DNA from: Timema cristinae
Taxonomy: Eukaryota > Arthropoda > Insecta > Phasmatodea > Timematidae
Direction of reading: 5' to 3'
Assembly (NCBI GenBank): GCA_039000515.1
Contig: JBCFYV010000012.1
Coordinates: 83,368,193 to 83,432,192 of the forward strand
Length of the DNA: 64,000 nt
Shown in pieces: positions 1-13,200 of the stretch. The notes below the pieces were generated by a model. It saw only the letters and a program-made list of their open reading frames with translations. It made no database searches and was not told the origin of the DNA. The stretch's first letter is position 1. Each line of letters opens with the position of its first letter. A program made the position numbers and the translations under genes.

Positions 1-1430
1 TGTGTAGATGATTATTAAAATAATAATACAAATATTATAATTTCTTGAGACACCTAATTAATAGATGTCCTTTATAAGATTAATAGTTAAAATAAAGGTA
101 CAATAGAACATAAGACATTGCAGTCGTGTCGAAGGAATGACTCTGTCCAAAAGATTATTTCCAGAGACATTATTAAAAAAAAGGTTAGCTTGAGAAAAAA
201 AAAACTTTAGAAGAAAATAACACGAAGTCTTGAAATTGTAGTGGAAAAGGTTCATAAGAATATAGCGTCTGCGTAGTGAGGTCGAAGCTGTGTGGATATT
301 AAAACTTAAAAACAAAAATTGTTGATATCACCACAAAATATCTTCTGGGAGATAGTCGTTGAAACTGTGATTTGGTCCAAAACTCACTAAAAGTCCAAGA
401 ATCGTCATTGCAGAGGTCTGTCTACCTTTGATCTAAAACAACAGTCCCGCTTCTTTATTTCAACTCCCCGCTTCTAGGCATTTCTCTTCGAGGCCCCAAA
501 AGTCTCGTGGATTTATGTTCTAAATTTGAAATATATATCTATAAATATGTCAAATTAAAGTAGAAAAAAAGGAATATCTGAGGGGAAAGAAATAATAATT
601 AAGAAGCTTGATAAAATTTGAATCTTTAACTAAATGTATGCAGAAACTCATATCTGACAGTTTGACCGACATATGATCATTGTTCGTAAACTAATTCAAT
701 TTTTTTTTTCCTCGTGGGCCTTTTAAAATTAAAATGTATGAAATTGGATGAAGTATCTGTGTCTTCACATCCCGCCTTCCTCCTCTGCTGCAGTTTATTT
801 ATTTCTTCCTCGTATTATGTGGCCATTATTATTCTCGTAAAATCTCGTAGAAGACGTTAACAATAAAATTACACCTGATCAGTATAGTTTTAAAATGTGG
901 CCGGAATATTAGGACTAAAACCCGGTAAATAATTATATTTCTAGCTCTGATATAAATATTGCTATAATTATTTGGTGTTTCCTTCAACGCATGCAATGTC
1001 CATTGAAAACAATAAGTTTGAAAATAAATTAATTAAATGTAGTATGGCATCTGGCGATATGGCTTGCTAGTAACGTCAAAATAAATAAACATTTTAGAAT
1101 AAATTAAAACTAAAAAATATATAAATTGATAGAATTAAAATTCTTACACCAAGTAAAGGAATTTCAAGATCAATTGAAAAACAAGCGTGAAGAATTTGAG
1201 AGAATTTGGACAAAAATCAACGAGTCGGATGTGAATGAGCCTAAGTCCAAGAAATACTGACATCTTTGATAAAAAATATTTTACAAACGCCTATACTGTG
1301 AGATTTTGAACGCACTTATAATACAGATAAGCGATAGGTTCAATAACTTGGACTCATTATGTTGTTTATAAATTTTACATGTAGATAATTTTCAACAATA
1401 CTAACGTAATTTCCCCGAAATTGTTTTCCA
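1..1430. other. AT-rich intergenic sequence, nothing recognised
   Basis: Low-complexity AT-rich DNA with short A and T runs. I see no protein similarity, RNA gene or clear terminal repeats here. Short open frames in this stretch have no recognisable domain. Confidence 0.5.
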
Positions 1431-1770
1431 GGCCTTAAAAGACAGCTATGGTAGTATACATAGGGGTGACACTGGGATAGGAACTTTTTGTATGTTGTTT
1501 CTTCCCTCCCCTCGCCCAATCCTTTGCAATCGTGTTAACTTGATCTATGGTACCGGTAGTAGTTCTGTTCGCGTCGCCTGCAACAAGCAGTTCTATCTGT
1601 ACTTTCCTCCTTATTTGTGTTTGACTCGCGGGAGCGGGTTCACTCGCAGGCGGTTCACATCGCCATCGCAACTGTAATCTTTTCAATTCCATCTCTCGAG
1701 TAGGAGTGAGTGTGGCAGGTTTGGAACTGTAGTAGAAGAAGAAGAAGATTAAAAAGCGTGCCAACATGAA
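1431..1770. other. Locally GC-richer segment, unassigned
   Basis: This block is clearly richer in G+C than its surroundings and stays open on the minus strand for 110 codons. That translation starts with a phenylalanine/tyrosine-rich hydrophobic stretch and then becomes charged. I recognise no domain and see no convincing splice sites. It could be a fragment of a gene or a repeat; coding function is not supported. Confidence 0.25.
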
Positions 1771-2679
1771 TAATATACTTCATCTAAAAACTTGAATTCA
1801 TTTAACAATATTGACTAATTTTGAGTTGACTTCAAGAAAATGTTTGCACACATCGTGACAGACAGTAAAATAAATTTGGTCGTTAATGAAATATACATTC
1901 AGTCACTTTTATTACTGACACTATTAAATAATTGATTTAGGGCCACTGTTTCAATGTCAGGTTTTGTCGAGGTTAAATTATAACCTCAGTTTAAGATGTT
2001 TATTGCCTGTTTCAATGTTATATTATCATATAGCCTGAGCTTAAACTTCAGGTTTCACTTTTACATCAGTAAGTAATCAGGCATAGGTACTTACTCCTGA
2101 CACCCAATAACCTTTTTTCTTACTAGAAAGAATATTAATTGTGGTCGCAAAAAGTAGTTCATTGAAAGTTAAAAAAGAAAAAAAATCTAGCGGGGCTAGT
2201 ACCAATTGTAGTCTTCAGTCGCAAGTTAAATAACAATAAAAACCATCATTCCCTAAAAATAAGATTTAAAATAGTCTCGGACGATTACAAATAGCCCGCA
2301 TCTGTGGTTGTATGATCTAATTAGATACTCTATCTACACAAGTGGTGGGTGAAGGTAATTTTTCAAAATTAAATATTTCAAAAATATAGGCCTACTTCCA
2401 GCTATTGTTTAACCATTTTGAAGCATTTTCGCTCATATCAGTAGAAAGTAGAAACTGAGTTTTTAAGTGGGCTGAATAAAGACGTAATCATCATTAGTAC
2501 TTGGTTTATCAGATGATAAAGAACAAAGTTTGCTTACGCCATCTTAAAACAGTGAATGGACATGAGTAAAAAGCTATTCGCGTCACCTCAGAGAGTACAG
2601 CTTGTCCCATCTGATCTCAACTTACGCCCAACTGTATTCGTAATAGGTGTGGGAATGTTATCAAAAGTCGACGCGAACA

Positions 2680-2990
2680 GAACTATTGTTTGATTTCCCT
2701 TCTTTAAGATCACAGTTTGTATTCACCTACACAGATCAATTTACTCACGAAAATGTCAGTGTATTGCTTATCTTTATTAAATCAAATTATCTACAAAGAA
2801 CATATTGTCAAGTGGTAAAACTGTGTAAACTAATGGTAACCATCCCGGCAGCTAGTGCTTTCTTTAAGAGAAGTTTCTCAACATTAAAAATATTGAAAAA
2901 TTATACACACAATTCACAAGGCCAAGAGAGGCTCACAAACTTGTCAGTTTTATGCATTGAAAAAGGTCTTTATATTGTTATACGCATTAA
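2680..2990 (+). pseudogene. hAT transposase C-terminal (dimerisation) fragment
   Basis: The translated stretch contains TIPAASAFFKRSFSTLK followed by a GQERLTNL-like motif. This is the typical hAT C-terminal dimerisation region, whose family form is (T/S)xxCERSFSxLKxIKxxLRxxxxQERLxxLxLL. No upstream catalytic region or terminal inverted repeats are evident, so it is a broken remnant. The region on both sides (1,771-2,680 and 2,990-3,670) shows nothing else recognisable. Confidence 0.7.
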
Positions 2991-3857
2991 AAATGTACCT
3001 AAAATTCTCAATTAGAAAAAACACAAACATAAAAATTATAACTTTTATACATTTTATACAAGGTCACAGTCATATAAAATTTTACTTTCTATTGCCCTAT
3101 TTAAAATATTGTTTAACATAGCAAAATAAAGCTATATAAAAGGCCGATAATCCGACACCCAATGTTTCAGCAGACCCGGTAGCTCGACACATGTACCCTA
3201 TACCCCTACTCCCATCTTCTTTTGGCTTTGCACCAGCACAATTCGTCTGACAGTCAGTCCTCGTTTACATGAGATTGTGCATCACCGTTCTTTTTTCAAA
3301 GCTTGTTCGTAATTGTGTGTCTATCTAGTTCTTTAAAATGTTTTATAAACCCAATAAAAGTGTTAATACAGCTAAAGGAATGAAACGAAAACATGTGACA
3401 CTTACAATACACCAAAAATAAGGACATTGTATGTCTTCAAGAAAAGAGTGAAAATTAAAACACTACTATGCATTAATACAATATTTGATACTGTATTATT
3501 TACGGTAACAGTAATAATAGCTTAAAAAATTCCTGTCTCAATTTACTACTTTTATAAGTATTGATATTCAGCAAACGTTTACTGTTTGCAAAGTTATTTC
3601 TCTCATTTTTATCGCATTATACAGATATAGTCAAATATTCCGGCGTGTTTAGTGATCCCCGGCATTGGCTAAAGGGTCAATTACACTGGGCGAGATTACT
3701 AGCTGCTATTAAACTCACTGAATGTAATCGCAACGGCTAGTAAGCTCGCTACTCGCTCTACCCCAGCGTGTAAAGTTGAACACCGGGCGACTTTACAAGC
3801 TACTAATAAAATTACTCTGTGTAATAAGTGAAGCTAGTAAACTAGTAGGTGTCGAAA

Positions 3858-4310
3858 TGTCTAGATATGTAGTTCGTGCGGGAATTGTTGTCATTGCTCT
3901 TTTATTAAGAAAAAGACTTGAGGAGGAGCTGGAAACTAAACATAGAAAAATAAGAAGAATGTGGGAAAGAAACTGGATCTCAAAACGTAAAAAATATGGT
4001 GCATCCAATACTCTACTGAAGGAATTGAAGGATGAAGACCCTGTAGCTTACAGGCATATTTTGAAAATAAACAGCGACCAGTTCAATGATTTAATTCAAA
4101 TGATTGATGGACTTATATGGAAACAAAACAGAAAAATGAGCATGGCCATACCTACTATCACAAAACTAGAAAAAATAACATTACGCTATTTAGCTACCGG
4201 TGATTCATTCAAGTCGCTAAAATATCCTGTTTTTATTTCCTGAAAGTACAATTTCATTGTTTGTACCCGAAGTTCTCACAGCAATTTCTCAAGTTTTGAA
4301 GCCATAAGTA
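3858..4310 (+). pseudogene. HARBI1-like transposase, N-terminal part only
   Basis: Translation from the ATG at 3,858 gives a basic N-terminus (RRMWERNWISKR) and then motifs usual upstream of the DDE_Tnp_4 nuclease domain: an acidic helix, the RHILKINSDQFNDLIQMI segment and LRYLATGDSFKSLKY. The frame breaks near 4,240; the neighbouring frame continues with FPESTISLFVPEV, the next conserved Harbinger block. The catalytic DDE part is absent. In intact elements this enzyme cuts and reinserts the transposon together with the Myb/MADF-like partner. Here it is a truncated, frameshifted remnant. Confidence 0.75.
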
Positions 4311-4689
4311 AGTTTAAATGAATACTAAATGTATATATTTATTCGAAATTTATTGATTAAATATCATATCATTAATTACACAAAACTATTAATGATTTAA
4401 AAGATACATAAATTATTGGTTATTTGCTCCAAATGCGTTAATAAGAGCTAGGCTTAATACATCAGAATCGTTTCTTTCATTATTATTAATGGAGGTAAAA
4501 GGTAGGCCCTTTTATTAATAACTACGCACATTAAACGGTATATGTAATAAATTTACTCACCAAATTTGAATGGCTTTGTCTTGTAGATAAAACTTCCCTC
4601 CAAAAATTGGCAGCTTTGAACCACATCAATTTTGGCTAAAAAATATATAGATATATATTTTTTCTGTTCCGCTGCCTTTTTTTTTTGCT

Positions 4690-4945
4690 TCTTTTTATCT
4701 AAGCTAATTCTTGCCGGTAGACGTCTTTCAAAATCTTAATTTTTGCTTTGAGCTGCTTTTCATTCATCCCCTTAAGCAATCCTTCTTTTTCAAGCTCTTC
4801 GCAAGTTCTTTTAAAAACCAGATCTTTATAAAGATTTATATTGATGTAGCCCGATGTTTGATGTTCCACAGAACCGGATATTGTTCATAAATTCGTAAAA
4901 AGTCTACAACGTTACTGTTCCACTTCACTCCAGACCAGAGATTAT
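4690..4945 (-). pseudogene. MADF-domain protein of the Harbinger element (broken)
   Basis: The minus strand encodes FLRIYEQYPVLWNIKH, then after a one-base frame change GYININLYKDL, then CEELEKEGLLKGMNEK and KIKILKDVYRQEL. This order (aromatic LW core, NLYKD, helix with LK-K-LR-Y) is that of the MADF/Myb-SANT-like DNA-binding domain. Harbinger transposons encode such a protein as the transposase partner that binds the element ends. The frame break and lack of a clear start mark it as non-functional. Confidence 0.65.
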
Positions 4946-4999
4946 GTAGAGATTGTTGACAAACAGGTTAAAGGTCTTCCTTGAAACAGCTCACTCTTA

Positions 5000-6874
5000 A
5001 GCCCGTATCACACGACACTAGCTCGTACTTGAAATCCAGTGTGCTAGCTAGCACTAGCTAGCATGTCATCATCTAGCGTCGTGTGAATCAGAAAAAGTAT
5101 ACTGGTTCTGCCACTTGGTACTGGCTACCATACTAGTTGTGAGGATAGAACACGTGCTATTTTCGTACTAGTTTCGACACTAGTCTGTGTAATTCAACCA
5201 ATCATGCGCGCTGAGACTGTTGTGTAGAGAAATGGTATAAATGACGCCAACATGGTCATCGGATGTGATTTTGTTGTTGGCAGAAAATTATTATAAACAA
5301 CCTTGTTTATATAATACCAAATTGCCACAGTATGACAATATATTTAATATATATAAATTTAATTTAAAACATGTCATCTAAAAACGACAAACTGTGTTCC
5401 AGACCGAATTTTAATCCAAATAAACTTGATAGCATGATAACCTTGGGCGTTTTTTTTTTAGAATATAAAGTGTGCGTAGGCCTAAAAAAAGAACATTTGT
5501 GTATTAAGGATACTTTACTTGGACACCCATGGGTTTAGGGGCCTCTGACCACATTGTAAATAAATTAATACAAATTTAGGGAGATACTAAACGTTTGTGT
5601 CACCCCGAAAGTATATTACCTAACCTCCGAATATATCATATTTAGCATCCTGAGACCATTATTTCGTCTTTCCCAACCATTCCCGTGTATATATTCTTTT
5701 TCCTACGCTCCCTCTCATAATTTTCAATATCTTTATTAGTAATTAATTCAGCTGCTGCACTCAAAATAATTTAATCTCTGACGTTCGAGAAATATTTGCA
5801 CTAGAACCTAGTACCAAACTAGCAGCGTGTGAATACTCTAGTCCCATTTCCATTGTACTAGCTAGTATACAGATATCTAGGTGCTAGCTAACACACTGGA
5901 TTTCTAGTATAAGCAAGTGTCGTGTGATACGGGCTTTATACTAGAAATCCAGTGTGCTAGCTAGCACCTAGATATCTGTATACTAGCTAGTACAATGGAA
6001 ATGGGACTAGAGTATTCACACGCTGCTAGTTTGGTACTAGGTTCTAGTGCAAATATTTCTCGAACGTCAGAGATTAAATTATTTTGAGTGCAGCAGCTGA
6101 ATTAATTACTAATAAAGATATTGAAAATTATGAGAGGGAGCGTAGGAAAAAGAATATATACACGGGAATGGTTGGGAAAGACGAAATAATGGTCTCAGGA
6201 TGCTAAATATGATATATTCGGAGGTTAGGTAATATACTTTCGGGGTGACACAAACGTTTAGTATCTCCCTAAATTTGTATTAATTTATTTACATTGTGGT
6301 CAGAGGCCCCTAAACCCATGGGTGTCCAAGTAAAGTATCCTTAATACACAAATGTTCTTTTTTTAGGCCTACGCACACTTTATATTCTAAAAAAAAAACG
6401 CCCAAGGTTATCATGCTATCAAGTTTATTTGGATTAAAATTCGGTCTGGAACACAGTTTGTCGTTTTTAGATGACATGTTTTAAATTAAATTTATATATA
6501 TTAAATATATTGTCATACTGTGGCAATTTGGTATTATATAAACAAGGTTGTTTATAATAATTTTCTGCCAACAACAAAATCACATCCGATGACCATGTTG
6601 GCGTCATTTATACCATTTCTCTACACAACAGTCTCAGCGCGCATGATTGGTTGAATTACACAGACTAGTGTCGAAACTAGTACGAAAATAGCACGTGTTC
6701 TATCCTCACAACTAGTATGGTAGCCAGTACCAAGTGGCAGAACCAGTATACTTTTTCTGATTCACACGACGCTAGATGATGACATGCTAGCTAGTGCTAG
6801 CTAGCACACTGGATTTCAAGTACGAGCTAGTGTCGTGTGATATGGGCTTAAGCAAGTGTCGTGTGATACGGGCT
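5000..6874. mobile_element. Palindromic Harbinger-type MITE (inverted dimer)
   Basis: The element starts AGCCCGTATCACACGACAC and ends with the reverse complement; TTA flanks it on both sides (4,997-4,999 and 6,875-6,877). The left half, 5,000-5,935, is itself a complete MITE bounded by TTA. The right half, from 5,939, repeats it in inverted orientation with almost no differences over about 910 bp. A 27-bp piece with the terminal sequence sits at the centre and again at the far right end. It encodes no protein and lies inside the larger Harbinger element. Confidence 0.85.
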
Positions 6875-6949
6875 TTAGCGAATACATTGATATATTGATA
6901 TACATTGATTTGTTTGAATGATCTTATTATTTACATTAGCTGCCATGTG

Positions 6950-7144
6950 TAATTTTTATATCTTGTCATAAATCTTTTACTATGTCTTTATCTTGTAAAA
7001 TTTTACTTTTGAAAAATTAATTGTACCTATGTAATTAAGCTTCATGTGTACTGTAAGCATCTGCTACATTGTAACAAAATAGTCCCAGATGATGACCTAG
7101 GCTGTCGGGGATTTAAAATATATGAATAAAAAAAAAAAAAAAAA
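6950..7144 (+). repeat. Possible retroposon 3' end with poly(A)
   Basis: A unique-looking stretch ends in ATGAATAAA followed by an uninterrupted A run (about 7,129-7,144). That arrangement is typical of a polyadenylated retroposon or processed transcript. No coding sequence is recognised upstream and no target duplication is obvious, so the call is weak. Confidence 0.3.
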
Positions 7145-8300
7145 GTAGTTCTTAATTGAGCGAGAGATCTAGCGGTTGATTTTTAAACTACACATGTAAG
7201 AACCCTCTATTAGCCAAACTATAAACTAGATTTGTTACTAGCGTACTAGCGGAGAAATGCTTAACGACTGCTCTACAAAAAAAAAAAAAACATTTCTGTT
7301 ATGAATGAATGTTTGCGATGTTTTTTCCTGACCAAAATTCTATTATATCGTGGCATTTTGGTAGGAAAAAAGGCCTCTCAGAGTTTCATTCTTATCAGAA
7401 ACAGGATATACTCACTTTGGTAAAGTTTAATGATTGTCTTATAACCAAGAACAACTCCAGGAATGTAAAGTGAAAACTTTCCATTCTTGAACTAAAAATA
7501 TACACATGTTTAAGAATAAAAAAATTTATAAATGTCACCTTTTATTTCAAGAATTCTTTTCAAACAGGGTTCAAACTTCTATGATGTAATAAAAGTCATG
7601 ATTCTCCACAAATAGCTTAGTTATATAGGTATTACAATTTCAACAATTGATTAAAGTACAAGTGATTGAAAATTAAAAACTAACACTTTTAAATATTTTT
7701 TTTAATATCAGATAAATATAGTCATACATTTTGACCTATAATCTTCTGTAGTAAGAAATATTTATTTACCGTACTCTTTTATGTATTAAACTGATAATTT
7801 TTTTTAAACATATAATATAAGAAAAGAAAATGGAGAAATAAAGTACATTGCATGAGATTTTGTCCATTATTTGTGAACAATTACATTAAAGTGAACATAT
7901 AAATGTTAAAAAACTTGATATTGAGTAAACTAATGCAACTTCAAACAGTCTTTAATAGCAAAAGAGTCAAGGAGTCAAGCTCTAGACATTGTGATTAACA
8001 AAGCTGTTCACGAAAAAGGAAAACAACTCGAGTGGGCCAGATTGGTGGCTCATTGTAATCAACACTCGCCAAAATTGTTGGAACAAGCTTACTCGCGCAC
8101 GAGTTTACAAGCCAGAAAGTAGCTAGTGATCTCGGGCAGTGTAATTAACCCTTAATAAGTCTCTAGCCTGCCAAGTCATCAGACTTTTACTCCAGTAGGC
8201 CTATAGGAAAACAAAATGACCAAAAGCTACCATTTTCAGTTATTATTACTTACACAGCTCTAACACAAGCTATCATAATTTCCTATACCACATTCTATAA

Positions 8301-8500
8301 TAGTACAGTATAGAAACACTGTACAGTAATATAAAGTAATTGATAGTGAAGAAAGCCAATCTGAAAGGATAGATAAGGAAAAGATATAAAACAACACTTC
8401 TCTCTCTTTCTTGATTTTCTAACTAGGTCTAACCTAACTATCCTTTCAAGTTGGCTTCCTTCACTATTAATTACTTTACAGTGTTTCTACACTGTACTAC
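8301..8500. repeat. Hairpin MITE
   Basis: The left arm (TAGTACAGTATAGAAACACTG, then GTAATTGATAGTGAAGAAAG and AATCTGAAAGGATAG) is mirrored by the right arm, which runs from CTATCCTTTCAAGTTGGCTT to CAGTGTTTCTACACTGTACTA. Each arm is about 70 bp, so the element can form a long hairpin. A half copy of the same family occurs at about 41,264-41,410. Confidence 0.7.
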
Positions 8501-8889
8501 TTTACTTTTCCAAGCCATTAGGCACTAATTCATTTTATTATCAAAGTTTAGCATAAGTAACTTCAACATGACGATTCAAAATAGCATAGCTACAGGAGTT
8601 AATACATTGAGGTAATATATTTATTCTTTGATGACCTCACTAAACAACAATTATTTCAAACAATAATAATAATTAATATCTACTTATAAGATAACAAAAC
8701 AATCCTACAAAATTTAATTTAAATGAAATTTAGAAAATCATATTTAGATTTTGAAACTTGATTGATAATATATAAAAAAGTTAACATCAAAATAGTTTGA
8801 GTCTGTAACTAATAAAACTGATTTTTAAACACATTATTAATTTTACTAAACCTTAAATCAATCTCAAGAGAATATATAAATTCAGCACA

Positions 8890-10210
8890 TTTGAGTTATT
8901 TTTATTTAGCTTACTTACTCTATAAACAATGTGAACTCATAAGTTCATTGCCACACAAAAGTATGCCACCTATCACTATCTTGAGCTGGTTCTATCCAGT
9001 CCACCTCATTACACCCTATCTCTTTAGAGTTTATTCTAATGTTATCCTCCCTTTTGCTTCTAGTTATTCCCAATGGATTTGTCAGTCAATACCTTGAACA
9101 GGTTCTATATCTTTTTATTTGCACCCATCATAGATTTGATTACCCTAACAAGGTCTTGTAATGAAGATAAGGCATGCAACTCATCATTATATAACCTCCT
9201 CCACTCACTAATATCTTCCTAAGCATCTTTTTTCAAACACACTAAAATTATTTTCATCATGTATAATAAAATACCATGTTTCACAACCATAGAGAACAAC
9301 CAGTATAACTATTGTTTTGTATATTCTTAATTCTACATTCTTTGACAGCATGCAAAATATTAACAACTGACTGAACTATAGCATGCATTTCCACTATATC
9401 ATTATTGCTAGTTAAAAATTATTCTTAAATATTTAAACTCGTTAACCATGATGGGAGGAGCACATAACAGAAAGTTTTCAAGTGAGAGGAGAAGAACGGA
9501 CGAAATTAAAGGAGGAAGATGGAGACATTTTACTAAACTGACCTGAACACATGCTGGAAACAGTTGTTGATGATGAACCATGTCAAATGATATATTGTTT
9601 GTTTGAAATAATCTAAATCATCTGTGTATCCTAATAGCTGCTTTGTGCCGTTTAATATAAGCCTTTTCTTCTCTCTTAAATTACCCTAATTGCATAACTT
9701 AAGGATATAAATAAAAAGTAATGAGTAAAATGCATCTCTTTAAAGTTTCAGTCCATTATGTATAGTAAGTACCCTGCCACACGTATCTCTAAAACATACC
9801 TCAATAGCTTGAAAACTTAAAAATGAATTTTTTGATCTAACTGAATAATAGGCCTTTTTAGAATACATATATATTTATTGATGTACTGTTATGTTGTATT
9901 TCCATTTTTCCCCCTCGAATATATGCTGATTAGTAAGAATCTGATCCTTCGTTGATCTATTTAGTTGAAATCCACACTGATTAACTATATTATTTCCGCT
10001 GCATATGGTGTAAATCTTCTTAAAATTATGAATTTCTATAATAGCATTTCACTACCTCCCTTTATTAACTCCGCTAGAATTGAATCTATAGTCTACCTGA
10101 AGCTTTATGATTCTTTAACTTCTTAATAGAAGCTTTGATCTCACTAATACTTGGCTTTGGGACTAGTGGCTCAGCATAAAGGATTTCGATAAACTCGCCC
10201 AATTCAGATC
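8890..10210 (-). pseudogene. Decayed LINE reverse-transcriptase ORF
   Basis: Read on the minus strand, the 5' part gives ISEIKASIKKLKNHKAS, then after a frame break DSILAELIKGG. These match the conserved start of non-LTR reverse transcriptases (EI..AI.KLKN.KAPGIDGI.AELIK). Further on come QCGFQLNRSTKDQI (family QCGFR..RST.DQI) and, near the 3' end, KIYKTIVILVVLYGCETW (family KLKIYKTLV.PVVLYGSETW). Several frameshifts and stops make it non-functional. The LINE clade cannot be fixed by eye. Confidence 0.7.
9448..9600 (+). mobile_element. LINE 3'-end fragment
   Basis: Plus-strand sequence with GGGAGGAGCACATAACA and CAAGTGAGAGGAGAAGAACG is clearly homologous to the LINE C-terminal end at 37,740-38,125. 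It covers the last coding residues and the short 3' tail. It lies inside or beside the oppositely oriented LINE remnant at 8,890-10,210. Confidence 0.6.
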
Positions 10211-13200
10211 CTTCATGAACATTCAAAAATGACTAGTAAACATTTATTTAGCTAAATACTATAAAATAAAAATGGTACTGAACTTACGTTGTGTAAATAA
10301 TTGTCCTTAGTTACCATAAAAACAGCTCCAAATAATTTTTAGAGGCATTAAATATTCATAAGTTTTCTTAGAATCTGACATTGGCCAAGGCGCAGCTTCT
10401 TAATATGTGTGTGCTCAAGATAATTATTTAGTCAGCTTTGGTGAATCAGTGGTTTGCAACCATTTTGAAATCTATCTCATGAAAATAAAAACTTTTTTAA
10501 TAATCAAAAATAAATGTACTGTTACATCATACTGGTACATTTCTTATACTAGCTTCAATAGCCTATTAGAAGGCTTCAAATCACTTTGCAGATTTGTGAA
10601 TTTGTCCTAGCACATGCACAAATTTAAGTAAAAGTCTTACAACAACTGGAGTCATATGAGTATAATAACCAGGTCTTGTCTATTACAATATTTAATCACA
10701 TATCTGTAAAGCAAGGGTTTCAACCCGTGGTAACATTTTTTTTTTTGCGGCCCACCCATGAAAATATAAAATTACTTTAAAAGTTAAAATGACAGATACA
10801 GATATATATTTTATAAAATCAACTAATAAAATAAATGTTTTACATTATTTTATAAACAATTTTTTGCTTTTTACGTGAAGAAAAGTATTGAGTTTTTATA
10901 AAATGTTCTTTGAAGCGGCTAGTTAGAACTTGAATTGCGCTACCTTCTACTATAAATAATCTAAAAAAAAAAAGGAAAAAACTACGATAAAATATACTTT
11001 TTGAGAAATCCAAATCCCTCATGTGAGTATGAGTGTATAAGGAGCAATACAAATATTTTAATATATCGCTAAGTATTGCAGACTGCGAGCCAACAAGAGA
11101 CAGTAACTTTGGTTCTCGGACATAAAAAGGTTGAAGAAACCTGTGGTAAGGTATAATTACCTCATATAAATCACACAACATAATACTAGGGAATGTGGAT
11201 TGGGGGGAATTGGGCAGTAATGATAGATTTTATTCAAGAGGCAACCATTCATTACCTCTTCATCCTATGACAATAATGTAAAGTGTGAACTGTCTTCTTC
11301 TTTTCATTGTGAAGGCCATATTGTGTTTGTCCCCTTTTATAATATGTTTATCTATCTTGCATGTACCTTCTTCCAAATAAAACATACTATTTCAAAGAAA
11401 TTCAATTACCTTCTTGCAATATTTTATTTTATGTACATTTTATTTTACAAGTAATAAAAAAGAAAACATGTATATAAAAAATATTCTGGACAACCATCAC
11501 ATTTGATACAATTGGGTGATTGAGAAGTAAAACTGGTTATAAAGGTCATATTTGTAAACTCTGATCAAGTTTCTCTTGAAATAAGTAAAATGTCACTTTT
11601 AATGGTTCTTTATCTTTCTACACTTCCTTTGTTTACTTAAAAAAATTAATTAAGAAGAATAATATAACTGTGTGTAATAAAGTAATAACTGGATAATAAA
11701 ATGCTATCCAATCTAACAGTCGTTCTTAGAAGATGCGCTGCACGCAACACAGATGTCAATGGCACTTGATAGTTTTATAGACAATAATGGAGCCACTTTT
11801 TGTAATACACAACAACCATTATTTACAAACTTTCAATATAAATGTTACAAAATTAACATATAATTTAAATTTACAAACATACATTATGAGAAACTACAGA
11901 TTCATTTTTTATGTGGATGGAAGGATCAAATACATGTATATTTAATATTTTCTATAGGCACAAATTATCTTCATATCAATAGTGAAGTGCAAAGACTGCT
12001 TTAGCTACTTATCAAATAATGTTTAAGATAAAGTCAAAAGGTCTTTTTTTTTTAAATACTTTCTTTGAAATAATAATTATAGCTCACCTACATTTTTATC
12101 TTAGCCCAGCGACAAAATGAGTGACAATTGGTGTTAATGAACAAGTATAAACCTGAACATGAACCTACCTTAATGCTATGAATGGTGTAGAAGAAATTAA
12201 CAAACACTTGAAAAAAAAAAGTACATGTTTGGTAAGATTTTTGTGCTGTTAAAAGTTAGTCAAAATGTTAAGTTTGCTATAGAAAGTTTTCTAAGATGGA
12301 TGTTAATGTTGGAAGCAAATGGCCGCCGACCTTTTGACTTTTTGATACTTTGCACACCCCTAGGACTTGTTCTGTATATGAGTGTGTATGTGTGGCAACC
12401 CAAAACAATGACCCGAGTAAGGTTATCTACAATGCCATTCCTATAAAAGTATGTCATCTTTCATGCTTTCAATTTAGTGATGTCAAAAATATGATAATCT
12501 TGTAATATACATATTTAGGTACAATCAAACTAACAAAATAAAACCTATATGTTAATTTAACTGTTATCCTTGCTGAGATTCAATTAATATCGTAACATAT
12601 CACTAGTTTTATTGTAAATAGCTGCCATTATGGCTGAAAGAACAGTCATTTCCTGTCATTTCTAGGTCAGGAAAAGGTTATCATGGAGGTGTGTTTGTGT
12701 GTTTACATTCATGGGTTACAACCGTCACATGGCTTATATGACAATACAGACTATTTTGTCAAGAGTAACAAATGAATTTGTAAATTATTAAGTTGGTTTT
12801 CACCATCATTTCACCAATAACATTACAAACTTAAAGCTCTTAAATTATTAAATTGAGTTCAGAAGTGATGATTGTTAATACATAGCCTGACAGTTATTTA
12901 GATGATTAGATCTTATTTTAAAATTACATAATACTTTTTTCATTAAAAACTGTTATGTGTTTTGGTAAAATCAAACTTATATATAAATCTATAAAAACCA
13001 AAACATATGTTTAAACAATTAAGGCACACTATTTGATCAAATCACACTATTCTATATACTTTTACAAATTAAAAAAATATGACTATTAATGAGTACACAC
13101 TTCTTTCATGAAATTTTGAAACCAAATAAGAGTTTAATTTTAACTATTACAACATTATCACTAACACAAATTTATTTTAAGGCAATATGTAAATTTGATG

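Larger units (their letters stand above)
3673..8152 (+). mobile_element. Degenerate PIF/Harbinger DNA transposon
   Basis: The left end AGGGTCAATTACACTGGGCG and the inverted right end AGGGTTAATTACACTGCCCG form imperfect terminal inverted repeats of about 35 bp. A TAA triplet flanks both ends (3,670-3,672 and 8,153-8,155), matching the 3-bp TWA target duplication of the Harbinger superfamily. Inside are the N-terminal part of a HARBI1-like transposase on the plus strand and a MADF-like DNA-binding protein on the minus strand, the expected two-gene content. The catalytic half of the transposase is not found, and a palindromic MITE (5,000-6,874) is nested inside. The element is therefore defective. 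Superfamily assignment is firm; the boundaries rest on inverted repeats read by eye. Confidence 0.8.

Noticed and set aside
1435..1767. Small protein gene of 110 codons on the minus strand
   Set aside because: No recognisable domain or splice signals, and low-complexity N-terminus. Recorded only as a GC-richer segment.
12225..12457. Overlapping small open frames on both strands
   Set aside because: Neither translation shows a domain. The patch looks like part of an unidentified repeat.
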